DNA of 64,000 nt from Dermatophagoides farinae (GCF_024713945.1 NC_134677.1:4777001-4841000), one strand, 5' to 3'. Counted from the first letter of the stretch, positions 1 through 16,356 are shown. Program-made: numbers and translations. Notes: generated from the letters alone by a model not told the origin.

Positions 1-17
1 TTTGTCTGTTTTTTAAG

Positions 18-71
18 GTTGAATTGATCGTTCGATGCCGTGGATGGACTTTGAAATTGGGCGAGGAATGA
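18..71 (+). CDS. Possible terminal exon of an unidentified gene entering from the left (partial)
   Basis: A pyrimidine-rich stretch ending in TTTTTTAAG at 7-17 resembles a 3' splice site. From base 18 one frame stays open for 17 codons (Val-Glu-Leu-Ile-Val-Arg at the start, Lys-Leu-Gly-Glu-Glu at the end) and stops at TGA 69-71. The patch is clearly more GC-rich than its surroundings, and overlapping AATAAA signals follow at 309-318. I do not recognise the peptide. The other two phases would stop within a few codons, and this could be plain noncoding DNA. Confidence 0.22.
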   Translation, partial: VELIVRCRGWTLKLGEE

Positions 72-308
72 GCAACAAAACGCCAACCGCCTGAAAAACC
101 TACAAGATGAGCAAACCAGAAGAAAAGAGGCATAACTTCATTCAAATTTTGAATTCAGTAAATCTCAGTGTGCGTGTGTGTTTTTATATGTGATAATGAT
201 AACTGCTCATCTTTTTCTTAGATCATCATTAGAAATGTTTTCATTTCAACAAATTATGCATGTGTGAATTTGAGAACAAGTTATTGATGTGACAAATGGA
301 TTAAGAGA

Positions 309-318
309 ATAAATAAAC
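309..318 (+). terminator. Overlapping AATAAA poly(A) signals
   Basis: Overlapping AATAAA hexamers lie about 240 bp after the candidate terminal-exon stop at 69-71, a reasonable 3' UTR length if that exon is real. The hexamer is common by chance in DNA this AT-rich, so it only weakly supports the exon call. Confidence 0.25.
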
Positions 319-1099
319 ATCGAAATCGAATTTAAAATTGAAAAGATATGATGAAAATCGAGAACATCATCACAACAATCAACAATGATTGATAAAATGG
401 TATTATTTTATTCTAATTTCCAATTCAGATTGATCCTACAGAAATCGGATCCATTTTTGATTGTCATCGACAATTGAAAACAAAAATCATATATTCAACA
501 AAGATTTTCGATACGAAATAAACGTTACACATTCAATAGTAATTAGATCAAATGAATGTGTGTGTGTTCGAGTCTAAGGAAAAAGATTCTATTTATGATT
601 CTTCAACAAGCACACTATCCGAATTTTACTTTTTTCTCTGTATATAATAATAAACACATTTAACATTGCATGGCTTACCGTAAATAAAAATAAAGAGCCA
701 CCAACAGCTAAAAAATCTTTGTTCTTGGCTCAAGTGTTTGTTGATCATCGGCTAATGTCAGATGGATGACGATAATGATTATGATGATGTTCGATATTAA
801 TTACAAAGATGTTGTAAAGGATGAAAGTTTTTATTTAGAAAATTTTATTCCGGATCCTATGGATCACATTATCAATAACAAAAACAACAACAAAACAACA
901 AACAAACATTACACAAACATGAAAAAAAACTGCATTAAATGTTTTGCTTGGAATATGTGATATGGATATATCAAACCAAAATATAAAAATCACCAACTAA
1001 TTAAGATTCTGCAGCACAACACAATCCATCTATGCGCTTAGCTTCAGATAGACACACACACACACGGATACAATTTCTTGCTCATTCAAATAAACATAG
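319..1099. other. No supported gene
   Basis: AT-rich DNA. A plus-strand reading frame at 766-960 encodes a short acidic stretch and then an Asn/Lys-rich tail, but it lacks splice context or any recognisable domain. A (CA)n tract lies near 1052-1067. I see no RNA gene here. Confidence 0.5.
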
Positions 1100-1306
1100 C
1101 AGCATCAGGTCCACATCTGTAGCAAGTTATATTATGGTCGTAGTGGTATTCAACGTGATAGTGGATCTTCTATCGAACGTAGTAGCATGTTGAATATTAG
1201 ACATTGGTTTATATACAGTGTATTTTCACTTTTACTGTTTAAGATTGGAATTCATGGAATTATTGATCCATTGGGTTCTGTTTTTCATAATCCCGATGAT
1301 CATTAG
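1100..1306 (+). CDS. Coding-like open frame, unassigned possible exon
   Basis: A frame with no stop for 68 codons ends at TAG 1304-1306. Its first part uses Gly, Arg, Ser, Asp and Glu codons that look like coding DNA (Gly-Arg-Ser-Gly-Ile-Gln-Arg-Asp-Ser-Gly-Ser-Ser). It then reads a hydrophobic run (Trp-Phe-Ile-Tyr-Ser-Val-Phe-Ser-Leu-Leu-Leu-Phe) that could be one membrane segment, and a short polar tail. AG dinucleotides at 1107-1108 and 1121-1122 could be 3' splice sites. An internal ATG at 1187 could start a 39-residue peptide. I do not recognise the family. Chance open frames of this length are expected a few times in a window this size. Confidence 0.22.
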   Translation, partial: QHQVHICSKLYYGRSGIQRDSGSSIERSSMLNIRHWFIYSVFSLLLFKIGIHGIIDPLGSVFHNPDDH

Positions 1307-1539
1307 GTCATAGGGCCATTGACAATCATATTTATTCATTTTACATCTTGTTGAGTCAATTCCAATTCAATTTCCAACATTATAGGTTTTTTTATAAATT
1401 CCATCTAAAATAAAATAAAAAATTTGTTAAATCGATCTCATCATGGTCATATTAACACGGTATCCTTCAACCCATAAATCTTTATATATCTATCCAAAGA
1501 ATTTAGTGACCCTAAAAGAACCTAGATTTCCGCAATTTA

Positions 1540-1665
1540 TTACAATCGTCTACCATACACAAATAGGATGGATGAATTTGATTCGAGGTTAGGGCGCGGT
1601 TGTGTATAAGTTTGGTAGTCGTGGTTGTAATCGTGGTGGTGGCTCCATGAAACAGTGGCGCTCAT
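1540..1665 (-). CDS. Small ORF, 41 residues, unassigned
   Basis: An ATG with A at -3 (1665-1663) opens 41 codons ending at TAA 1542-1540. The sequence is rich in His, Tyr, Asp and Pro (Ser-His-His-His-Asp-Tyr-Asn-His-Asp-Tyr) and has relatively GC-rich codons. The stop overlaps an AATAAA on the same strand (TTTATT at 1536-1541 on the plus strand). No family recognised. It may be a chance reading of a GGT/GTG-rich repeat on the other strand. Confidence 0.17.
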   Translation of the reverse strand: MSATVSWSHHHDYNHDYQTYTQPRPNLESNSSILFVYGRRL

Positions 1666-1666
1666 T

Positions 1667-3291
1667 TCAGGGATTCATATTGTATCCACGTTGTATCGTT
1701 TTTGATTTGTGCGTACCGGTTGGTGGCTATGGTTAGGTTGGTCTGAAGATACAATTCTTTACACAAATAGGGAAAGAGACAGACAGACAGATCGACTGTG
1801 TTTACAGTCAAACTTCGAATCTGGATCCAATTTGAATTTGTGAATTTTTTTTCTGTCAACTATTTTGAGTTCAAGTTGAGTCATACAAAATGAAACAGAT
1901 AATGTGAATCTGGTGTGTGTATGGATCAATGGCTTGCTATTGCTTTTGTATAAAATAGTTGGTTGCATCAGCCATTGTTTTCATTTGGTTGAAGATGAAC
2001 AACAATGAATTGATGAAATGTTACAATCAACACATGACTAACCATGGAAATCGGTCATCATTGATGATAATGGAAAAATGTAATTGGAAAATTCAGACTG
2101 GCTGTTCAAAGAGCTAAAAGATTATGTTTTTCACTAAAACTACTGCAATGCGGTCATCGGTAATGTAATGAATATTTTCCTCGAATGCCACTACCAAATT
2201 TTATCCTTTATATCTAATATATTCTAGGCCAGAATATTTAGGATATGACGCATGTTTTTTTTCATATCTAATCATTCAGCATCATTTATGCAACCAAAAA
2301 AATCTATCGTTGGAATTGCTGCTACCACGCCTTTAATATTTAAATCTTAGTTTTTATATTGATAGAATCGTACGTTAAAAACTAGACTAAAACTATACAG
2401 CTGAATCGGATGCAGATGAAAAATTCAAAGCCGGCTACAGCTGTCCAAGCTATGTGTGACCAGGTGGTGCTTTTGATTAGCCAGAATCGATAATTTTAGA
2501 ATTCAAAACGTAAACCATCATCACCACCACCACTTGAGCAATCGCACAGACGATTCATTTTAAATTAGGCACATATATTAAACTAAAATCTATCATCATT
2601 GAAAGAATAAATGAAAAAGCTGTTGGTTGTTTTTTTTCTTTTAAATCAAAATTGGAAAAAAGCATACGCCCAGTAGAAACCTTTCTCTTTGGGTTGATCA
2701 CAACCATTGCGAATAATATAGTATCACACCTTGTCACGATGTCGTTGTTGTCGTCATTGACCAAAGTATCGTAATTTCCATTCCAACCAAACTGGTCGAG
2801 GTTTTCTTTTGTATTCACTTTCACTGATTATATAAACGAAACGGTAACACCCGATTATCTCGATGGTAACCACAAATAACATCGGGACAATTATCAAAAC
2901 AAATACTACATACGAAAATTCCATTTGTAATCATATAATATCAGATGGTTATAATCGGAACCACATACAGTATATAACACTATGTTGTTAGGTGTGTCTC
3001 CCCTCTTTTTCGCACAAGTCGAATGTCATGGCAAATTAATTGAATATTGATCGTCATCTGGTGTCACTGTTTTATACTTTTTCTTATTTATGTAAAAAAT
3101 ATGAAATATTTTGCGTGGTTTGAGCCAGAGTAACATTCGTATAGAACGTTAGTGCCCAATAATTGCAAAACATCAATGGATAAGATTCTTTGTCAACATC
3201 AAGTTCCTACTTTTCTGAGTGTAGACTTGACTCCCCCATTTTTTTCGGTGTACTTATGTGGTGGCACAGTAGTTTTTTTAATTGTGACATT
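1667..3291. other. No supported gene
   Basis: AT-rich DNA upstream of the tRNA. A minus-strand frame at 2555-2824 (89 residues, Lys/Asp/Asn-rich start) follows an acceptor-like ATAATCAG, but has no recognisable domain or upstream exon, so I leave it unannotated. I see no RNA gene. Confidence 0.5.
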
Positions 3292-3392
3292 GGCTCGGTG
3301 GCGCAATTTGGTAGCGCGTTTGACTCCAGTATAAAAATTTTATACTTCCGGATGTTATCAAAAGGTTGCGTGTTCAAATCACGTCCGGGTCA
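3292..3392 (+). tRNA. tRNA-Trp (anticodon CCA) with a 27-nt intron
   Basis: It decodes UGG. The acceptor stem 3292-3298 (GGCUCGG) pairs with 3385-3391 (CCGGGUC), with G-U pairs at positions 2 and 4, and the discriminator A is 3392. The D stem is GCGC/GCGC at 3301-3317. The anticodon stem is UUUGA (3319-3323) with UCAAA (3358-3362), and the anticodon CCA is 3326-3328. An intron at 3330-3356 sits after position 37, the canonical nuclear tRNA intron site, leaving a mature RNA of 74 nt. The T arm carries UUCAAAU as the internal B box. Known animal tRNA-Trp sequences share the D arm, UGACUCCAGA loop and T arm almost exactly. A T5 Pol III stop follows at 3400-3404. The next gene, SLBP, starts about 610 bp downstream on the same strand. 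Confidence 0.95.
3330..3356 (+). other. tRNA-Trp intron (27 nt)
   Basis: This AU-rich insertion lies between nucleotides 37 and 38 of the mature tRNA. It begins TATAAAAATTTTATA, which is self-complementary and could form a hairpin. Removing it restores a 5-bp anticodon stem and a 7-nt loop CUCCAGA. The exact cut sites are inferred from the canonical position and could shift by about one base. Confidence 0.85.
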
Positions 3393-3399
3393 AAATTTG

Positions 3400-3404
3400 T
3401 TTTT
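3400..3404 (+). terminator. Pol III T5 terminator of tRNA-Trp
   Basis: The first run of five T residues, 8 nt after the tRNA 3' end, is the usual stop for RNA polymerase III. The same terminator is present in the duplicated 3' half at 3622-3626. Confidence 0.75.
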
Positions 3405-3497
3405 ATTGTAAAAAACGATTGATTTATTTGTATTTTTATCTCTCCTAGGCATCGTCAAAAGATGAAAAATCAAGTTTTTTTTCAACATTTGGCAAAA

Positions 3498-3544
3498 TCT
3501 ACTTTGTCTATTTTGACTTTATTGATAATTTAAAATGTAGCAGT
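3498..3544 (+). repeat. 47-bp direct repeat, copy 1
   Basis: These 47 bp (starting TCTACTTTGTCTATTTTGAC) are identical to 3655-3701. Together with the tRNA 3'-half copies they form an A-B / A'-B' pattern. The A-to-B spacer is 83 bp in the first unit and 18 bp in the second, so the unit was duplicated and one spacer then changed. Confidence 0.9.
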
Positions 3545-3578
3545 GTAAAATAAATTCCAATGTTTATGAATAAAGTTG

Positions 3579-3636
3579 ATCAAAAGGTTGCGTGTTCAAA
3601 TCACGTCCGGGTCAAAATTTGTTTTTATTGTAAAAA
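3579..3636 (+). pseudogene. Duplicated 3' half of tRNA-Trp plus its trailer
   Basis: These 58 bp are identical to 3357-3414. They cover the whole 3' exon of the tRNA (from the base just after the intron), the discriminator, the T5 terminator and 10 bp more. The 5' half, A box, anticodon and intron are absent, so it cannot make a tRNA, although the T-arm B box is kept. The match stops at the first base upstream of the 3' exon. Confidence 0.9.
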
Positions 3637-3654
3637 TTGCTACTATATTCACAG

Positions 3655-3701
3655 TCTACTTTGTCTATTTTGACTTTATTGATAATTTAAAATGTAGCAG
3701 T
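3655..3701 (+). repeat. 47-bp direct repeat, copy 2
   Basis: Exact copy of 3498-3544, lying 18 bp after the duplicated tRNA 3' half. It ends just upstream of the SLBP promoter region. Confidence 0.9.
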
Positions 3702-3721
3702 ATAGAAATATGAAAGGAAAA

Positions 3722-3731
3722 TTTTTGGCGC
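3722..3731 (+). promoter_or_regulatory. E2F-type site in SLBP promoter (forward)
   Basis: TTTTTGGCGC contains TTTGGCGC, which fits the E2F consensus TTTSSCGC. It lies 275 bp upstream of the SLBP start codon and is the exact reverse complement of 3782-3791. E2F control would suit a gene needed at the G1/S boundary; that role is inferred. Confidence 0.55.
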
Positions 3732-3781
3732 TTTCACAACAGTAGTGGTAAACATTTTTTGGCTCAACTTTTGTTATTTAC

Positions 3782-3791
3782 GCGCCAAAAA
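3782..3791 (-). promoter_or_regulatory. E2F-type site in SLBP promoter (reverse)
   Basis: GCGCCAAAAA is the mirror partner of 3722-3731, and CGC in front of it makes a small GC-rich patch. The two sites face each other 60 bp apart, start to start, a layout typical of cell-cycle promoters. No clear TATA box is visible. Confidence 0.55.
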
Positions 3792-3921
3792 CATGTGCAG
3801 CTCAACGATCGTAAGCACAAGTTATTATTTGCACAAAGGCCTTCGTCTATTCAACAAATTATATTGTAATATTTGGACCCGATCTCATCTTTTCTACCTA
3901 AGTTTACTTTATTAAAATTCT

Positions 3922-3981
3922 GTATGTTTAATCAAAATTTTATTTTTGTCATATTATTGATAATCAAAATTTTTTTTTCAG
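3922..3981 (+). other. Possible 60-nt intron in the SLBP 5' UTR
   Basis: GTATGT at 3922 is a good 5' splice site, and a run of T ending in CAG at 3979-3981 is a strong 3' splice site. The distance matches the 70- and 74-nt introns of the neighbouring RNF gene. It would lie entirely upstream of the ATG at 4006. Not proven without RNA data. Confidence 0.45.
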
Positions 3982-4005
3982 TTTCAGTAATAATTTTCAA
4001 AGAAA

Positions 4006-4977
4006 ATGTCCAACAATCAAAATTCGTACATTATTGATTGGGTCAAATTGATGGAAGAAAGTGATGATGATTTAGAAGATCAAGATCAAAATTCATTGAT
4101 TAGCGATTTCAGTTCAACATTGAAATGTTCAAACGAATTTGAACCCTGTGGATCTCAAACAGACGTTTCGAAATTGTTCTTATCCAAATCTGATATTTCA
4201 GTATCAGCCATTGAAATCAATAAATCAGACGAAAAAATGGAAGCTAAATATGAATTGGAATTTTCCAACCCTGAAGAAATCCAATATGATATCGATTCTG
4301 GCTTGGGCATTTCTTCTTCTGGTTTGGACGTATCATCTAGTGATTATATCAATGTAGCTATTGATGCTCAAGAACCTTTAGTTATTGACAACAACAGTAT
4401 TGATGATGATATACATACTACACCAAGGTTAAAAAGACCATTGCGTGAACTTAATTTCTATCCAAGCAATCATTCTCGATCATATAGCCCGGCAAGTTCA
4501 ACTTGTTCATCATTGGAACGTCCCAGAAAATCGACACGATTTAATCATAATAAATGTGTTGAATTCGAAACAGATCCTGATGTGATCAAAAGACGACAAA
4601 AACAAATTGATTATGGCAAGAATACTATTGGATATCAAAATTATATAAGTAAATTGCCGAAAAATCGTCGAAACAAAACTGACCTTTGTACACCGAATAA
4701 ATTTGTCAAATACAGTCGTCGTTCATGGGATCAACAAATTAAATTATGGCGCCTACGCTTACATGAACATGATCCACCAGAAATGGGCAGCAAATCCGAA
4801 CAACAGCAACCATCACACGATAATGTGAATGACGAAAATGTTAACAAAGTGAATCGAAAACTTGAATTTGATCAGGCTTCGATTGATATCGATGACCAAA
4901 ACGAACCTCATTCAGCATCGACATTGGACGAAAATTCTGATTTAAACCTGGACATTTCGGACATTTTACAATTGTAA
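4006..4977 (+). CDS. SLBP: Histone RNA hairpin-binding protein (SLBP)
   Basis: It binds the 3' stem-loop of replication-dependent histone mRNAs and is needed for their 3' processing, export, translation and decay. The single coding exon gives 323 residues (human has 270). The RNA-binding domain spans about residues 186-258. It has [15 protein letters not shown] around 196-210, the TPNK motif at 229-232 whose Thr is phosphorylated in known SLBPs, and [14 protein letters not shown] at 236-249, nearly identical to animal homologues. The N-terminus is acidic and carries a DW motif (11-12) followed by acidic residues, like the SDW...EEDE segment of human SLBP. A TTP followed by basic residues (138-146) resembles the Cdk/cyclin-dependent degradation motif. 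The C-terminal tail is acidic. The start has A at -3 and follows a likely 5' UTR intron. The promoter has two E2F-type sites, and the gene is convergent with the RNF38/44-like gene. Confidence 0.97.
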   Translation: MSNNQNSYIIDWVKLMEESDDDLEDQDQNSLISDFSSTLKCSNEFEPCGSQTDVSKLFLSKSDISVSAIEINKSDEKMEAKYELEFSNPEEIQYDIDSGLGISSSGLDVSSSDYINVAIDAQEPLVIDNNSIDDDIHTTPRLKRPLRELNFYPSNHSRSYSPASSTCSSLERPRKSTRFNHNKCVEFETDPDVIKRRQKQIDYGKNTIGYQNYISKLPKNRRNKTDLCTPNKFVKYSRRSWDQQIKLWRLRLHEHDPPEMGSKSEQQQPSHDNVNDENVNKVNRKLEFDQASIDIDDQNEPHSASTLDENSDLNLDISDILQL

Positions 4978-5123
4978 TTTGAGACTTGAACTTCAAATTT
5001 TTATCATCATCGCTATTTACTCAGTATTCATTGTTTATCAGGATCGACTTTTCTTTCCTTTTGAAATCACATACAATTCATAAATTTAGGCTTCACATTT
5101 CATTAAACTGATTTAATATATCA

Positions 5124-5129
5124 AATAAA
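5124..5129 (+). terminator. SLBP poly(A) signal AATAAA
   Basis: AATAAA lies 147 bp after the SLBP stop codon and is followed by a T/GT-rich stretch (TATTCGTGTTTTTATTT), as expected downstream of a cleavage site. It faces the poly(A) signals of the convergent RNF gene about 30 bp further right. Confidence 0.75.
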
Positions 5130-5159
5130 ACTATTCTTATTTGGCAATGTATTCGTGTT

Positions 5160-5173
5160 TTTATTTATTTATT
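5160..5173 (-). terminator. Three overlapping AATAAA signals of the RNF38/44-like gene
   Basis: TTTATTTATTTATT on the plus strand reads as three overlapping AATAAA on the minus strand, about 555 bp after the RNF stop codon. Another AATAAA (TTTATT at 5696-5701) lies only 26 bp after the stop and is a possible proximal signal. The distal set would make the 3' end nearly abut or overlap the SLBP 3' end. Confidence 0.5.
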
Positions 5174-5726
5174 TAAATGTGGTTGTCACTTTTTCAAAAA
5201 AATGATAAAATGAAAACAATTGAAAAATAGCAATTAATAATAATAGAAATAAGTAAAAAAAAATGAAACACCTATGTTCAGCAAAAATTATCGACATCAA
5301 ATGGACGACAGATGTTGACAGAATTAGGAATTCGATGTTATGGAGAAGCCAGAATAAAAAAGCTCTCATTTTATAAATTGTGCGATCATGTTTAGATTTT
5401 TCATTTCAATGATTGATTGAAAATAAATTGAACAAACAAAAATAAATGATTAATACAGGCAGATAAACATAATCTTTAAATTTAATGTAAAAGTGAATCT
5501 TAGATTCGATATAGAATCATCGAAATTGTGCTTTTTGTTGAATCGATCAAGACAATTCTTCTTCCTTATTTCGTTTAGATTACAGCGTCATCCGTATATT
5601 TATATTTATAGATTTGTACAACGTAGAAAAAATTATGAAATTGTTTTGTATACAATAGTAATAAATCAACGACTGAACAATTCGCGATATCATCATTTAT
5701 TGCAACTTGATTATCAGATCTTCAGA
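5174..5726 (-). other. Probable 3' UTR of the RNF38/44-like gene
   Basis: AT-rich sequence between the RNF stop codon and the clustered poly(A) signals. It shows no other gene or RNA. The reading frames on either strand here have no recognisable product. Confidence 0.5.
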
Positions 5727-12435
<6,709 letters not shown>

Positions 12436-13303
12436 TACTGGTTGACTTGTAAATGGGTTGTTGGTTCTGAAACAATTTTCAATGAATTTTACACGTTCTC
12501 ATAAAGAGAAATGCTGTAATTTAGTTAGATATCTATAATCATTTGTGATGAGTAAGAATTGATAATTGTGGATCGATCCTAACTATAGGATGATTAGACA
12601 ATTTTTTCTTCTTTATTTATGAATTGTACAAGTGACACGAAGATTTTCCAAGAAACAAGGTTTTGTCACAACGAAGGTAATAATAATGATGATGAAAAAA
12701 TCGTCGTCGTATTCGTTGGTAATAATGATCGATTCATCTGTCAGCCATATATTTTTTCAGGTGTGTTAGTGAATCAACGATCCTGTATAAAAATGATCAG
12801 TGGGTGAGAAAAATGAATGAAAATGAAAAAAAAGAAACAACAAGATTAGTGGTATGCATTATACGATTTTTTTTGTAAAATAGCTGAATGCAATGAACTG
12901 GCAATGAAAATGATTTTCGAATCATCGTCAGAATGAAACAACATCCACTTTCATGTCCACCAAATGGATCAACGGCGCGTGCAATTTCAATGCAATGGAT
13001 TTTCAACTAATGTTTTTAGATTGGAATTGAAAACCCTATAGCCTGAAAACAATTCACGTTTATATTGCGTGCGTGTTCTGTCAAAAAGGATAATGGTTTG
13101 TCATTTCGATAATGATGATAATGCTAAATGGCATGGAAGAACATCATTATTACTCCTCTATAATCCTATCTCGTGGCTCATTCGAATTGTTGTTGATGAT
13201 ATTTCATGTGTATGAGTCTATTTTTTCGTCTGATTTTGATTCAAAGCTGCTATAATCATTACCGATCAATCATTAGAAAGACAAAGACCTCGACAAATGT
13301 ACA

Positions 13304-13316
13304 AGGTCAAAGGTGA
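13304..13316 (+). promoter_or_regulatory. DR1 nuclear-receptor-like motif
   Basis: AGGTCA-A-AGGTGA is a direct repeat of two hexamers with a 1-bp spacer, the layout bound by HNF4 or RXR-type receptors. It runs directly into a GAT microsatellite. A single site carries little weight by itself. Confidence 0.3.
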
Positions 13317-16300
13317 TGATGATGATGATGATACGCCATACAAGGAAACACATTTCGACATTGCAACTCAATCGAGTAGAGAGAAAAAACTGCAACAATC
13401 GAAAGCGAATAAAAACGGATGGGCAATGTTTGTATAAAAGGATCATCAAGTGGTTGGAAAAAGATTCAACACAATCATCAGAAACACAAAAAACAGGGAC
13501 AACAAGTGAGAGTCCAAAGTGGGCGCGATATCCATTCAACTGCTAGCCAGATTCAAACATATAGGAAATTCATTCACGATGATGACTAGACTCCTTGTTT
13601 CATGAAAAAAATGTGTGTGTATCTGCATGTGTCGGCAGTTTACAATGGTTGCTTATAGAGAGAAAGATTTTTTTTTTTTTTTTTTGAAAAAATTGCAGAA
13701 ATCAACTATACAGCAATTTCATCAGTCAGTTATCTTGCAACATCCATTATGCTAGTATGTATTATGGATATAAAACAAAAATGAGGTCAACCGGCCAAGT
13801 ACAAAAAGACCGAAAAATAGGGAAAAATATTTAACACGAGTAAAAATATAGAGACACGTGTTCAATATAATATACAAAATAATAATTTTGAATGAAACGA
13901 ATGATCATGATCGTGTGGTTGATGATGATGGCCAAGAAAAAAATCATGATAAAAAAAACGGAATGTAAAGCAAAAAAACTTTTGAGCCATATAAATTAGC
14001 TATATATCCACATTCAAATGTGTTGAAAATGTTATGTGTGACATAATTCCATTTGTGGATAAGAAAAGTTTCGGTAAATCAACACACATTGATGGAATAA
14101 GCACCCACATTGGTTGTCAAATGAATAATTAGCCCATATTTCCAAATTTGGAGAATGGCAAAGAATCCTTGTTCTAATATTTGAAATACAACAAGCTATA
14201 TGTACCTTGAATGCATTTTTTGTATCAAGGTTAACTGAGTGTATTTGACAATTAATGATTGGTCTCTCAAGGTTCGATCTTGCCGGTACCAGCAACCATG
14301 ATCAAAGCCAATAAACTGTCAAAACATTATATAAAATATATTTGACAAAAAATAATCAATAGTACAATCATTAAGAGAAAAGTAAGATTATCAATTTGAA
14401 ATTGTATTTAAAAAAAAAACCAAATCAACGATTAGAACAAGAAATTATCTATCATTTCGTACTATATAAAAAATTTTTCAACTTGTTGCAACCGAAAATC
14501 AATATCGCATTTGAAACTTGAGTTAGTAAAATAAAAATTCACCGAGAATTCATTCAATCCTTCATCATTATGCTTGCTTGTCAATACAGCAAGTAATGAA
14601 TCAAGTTTTTTGGCTTTGAATAGAAAAGTACTTCCGAAGGTCGACTATAGTTAAAATATATATTTGCTTGAATGGATTTTATTTTCATTCTTCAATTTAT
14701 ATCTTGTTGTTGGCAATATTCATACTATTCAGAAGCGGTACAAGTTTTCTTTACGACATGCTGACCCTAACACACATACATACAAGCACAAAAAAACACA
14801 CACACACAGAGAAGAGAGAGCATGGTCATAAAAATGAAGAAAAAAAAATGTCAAATAACCGAGATATGTTGTATAGAAAGAAATGAAGGAAAAAAAAGAA
14901 CCAAAGAAACAGGACATGCACAAACACATACAGATTGCATTGTGTAATCATCATCATCATTTCATGATCAAAGCAGCAAGCAACAGCGGCCATTCAGCCA
15001 ACAAACAACGAGGAAGAAATCTCAATTGACAATCTCTAGCAAAAATTAAAAAAAAAATGAATGCCTTAACGAGTACCAGTTCTTGTTGCCATTGCTTGGT
15101 TGTTGATGTAGATTTTTAATTACATACATCCGACAATTGCTCGGACATGGAAACTCTTAAAACAACAACAACAACACATCCGGGACGACAATAATAAAGC
15201 CATTGACGAGAGATTGATAAGAACCATATTTACTGAAGCATCGATTATTATAAAAAAAAGATGTGATTTAATGATTCAAACATTTTTTATAGTTACATTG
15301 CTAGTCAAAATAAATTCTAATATATATAAATATAGAGAGAACATCATTCCAACACAAATTCTTATTTTTAAAGAATATGTGATATGGTCAGAAGCGTTCT
15401 AAGAAAACAATGACAAGGTCATCATTGTGACAACATGTCATACATTTTACTATTCGATTTGTCAAAAAAAAAAAATTTTTTTTCCACAATACTGGGATGA
15501 ATTATTTCCTCAATATATCAACCAAACAATTCATTTTATTTATATGGCACACATTAGCAATCATCATCATCATCAAATTCAATAAGGCCATGACCACTAT
15601 CTGCTGTTAATACATACCAATAATAGGAAAATTCATTTGAAATGGCTATAAAGATATTATAAAAATGAAATAAACAACGTTCCGTAAAACCTACGTATAT
15701 ACAACATATAGACATGGCGCCCATTCATAGTTTAAATCAAAAAAAAACTGAAAAAAACGAAGTGAAATCAGCAATCATTCTTTGCAATGATTAAAGGGAA
15801 TGAAAAACAAAATTACTGTCTGAATATAAAGCTGGTTGTATTCGGTCGAATCCAAATAATAACAACAAACAATCAACGAGCCATTTTTGAATGGAGAAAA
15901 AAAAATCAAGGTGAATCACTTTCACAATTATTCTCTTCATTTTCATTCCATTCATTTCTGGCTGGCTGATTGACTGTCATGGCTTATTGCCATACTCTTT
16001 CTCTCTCTCTCTTTCTTTTTCTTGTTCCCTATCTCGTTCAATCGAATTGTGGTGGTGGAACAAACAATAAAAAGAGCCAGGTAAAACGAAATTTTTGCCA
16101 ATCTTCTACTCATTACGAAAGTTTTTTTTTACAATTCATACAGGTTGGACACACCAATCTTTTCAAAGCCAACAAAAATGGCCAAATTGGAAAAAAAGAA
16201 AATTCGGAAAAACCTGTTCATACAACAGAATGATGGGTATTATTTTAGATGCTTGGTGGGTACATTTTGGGCTATTTTTCATTTTATATAATAAAATACC

Positions 16301-16356
16301 GAAGAGTGTTTAAAATTTTGAACAATTCACAAAGACACTCACAAGTTTTGATTGAT

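Noticed and set aside
766-960. 64-residue ORF
   Set aside because: The start is an (ATG)n repeat and the end is Asn/Lys simple sequence. There is no splice support or domain.
2555-2824. 89-residue minus-strand ORF
   Set aside because: It has some coding-like codons, but no recognisable domain, no convincing start context, and chance frames of this length are expected in 64 kb of AT-rich DNA.
13960-13985. GGAATGTAAAG, like part of miR-1
   Set aside because: Only the seed and a few bases match. There is no hairpin.
14268-14295. GGTTCGATC resembling a tRNA B box
   Set aside because: The flanking bases do not form a T stem or acceptor stem, and no A box lies at the right distance.
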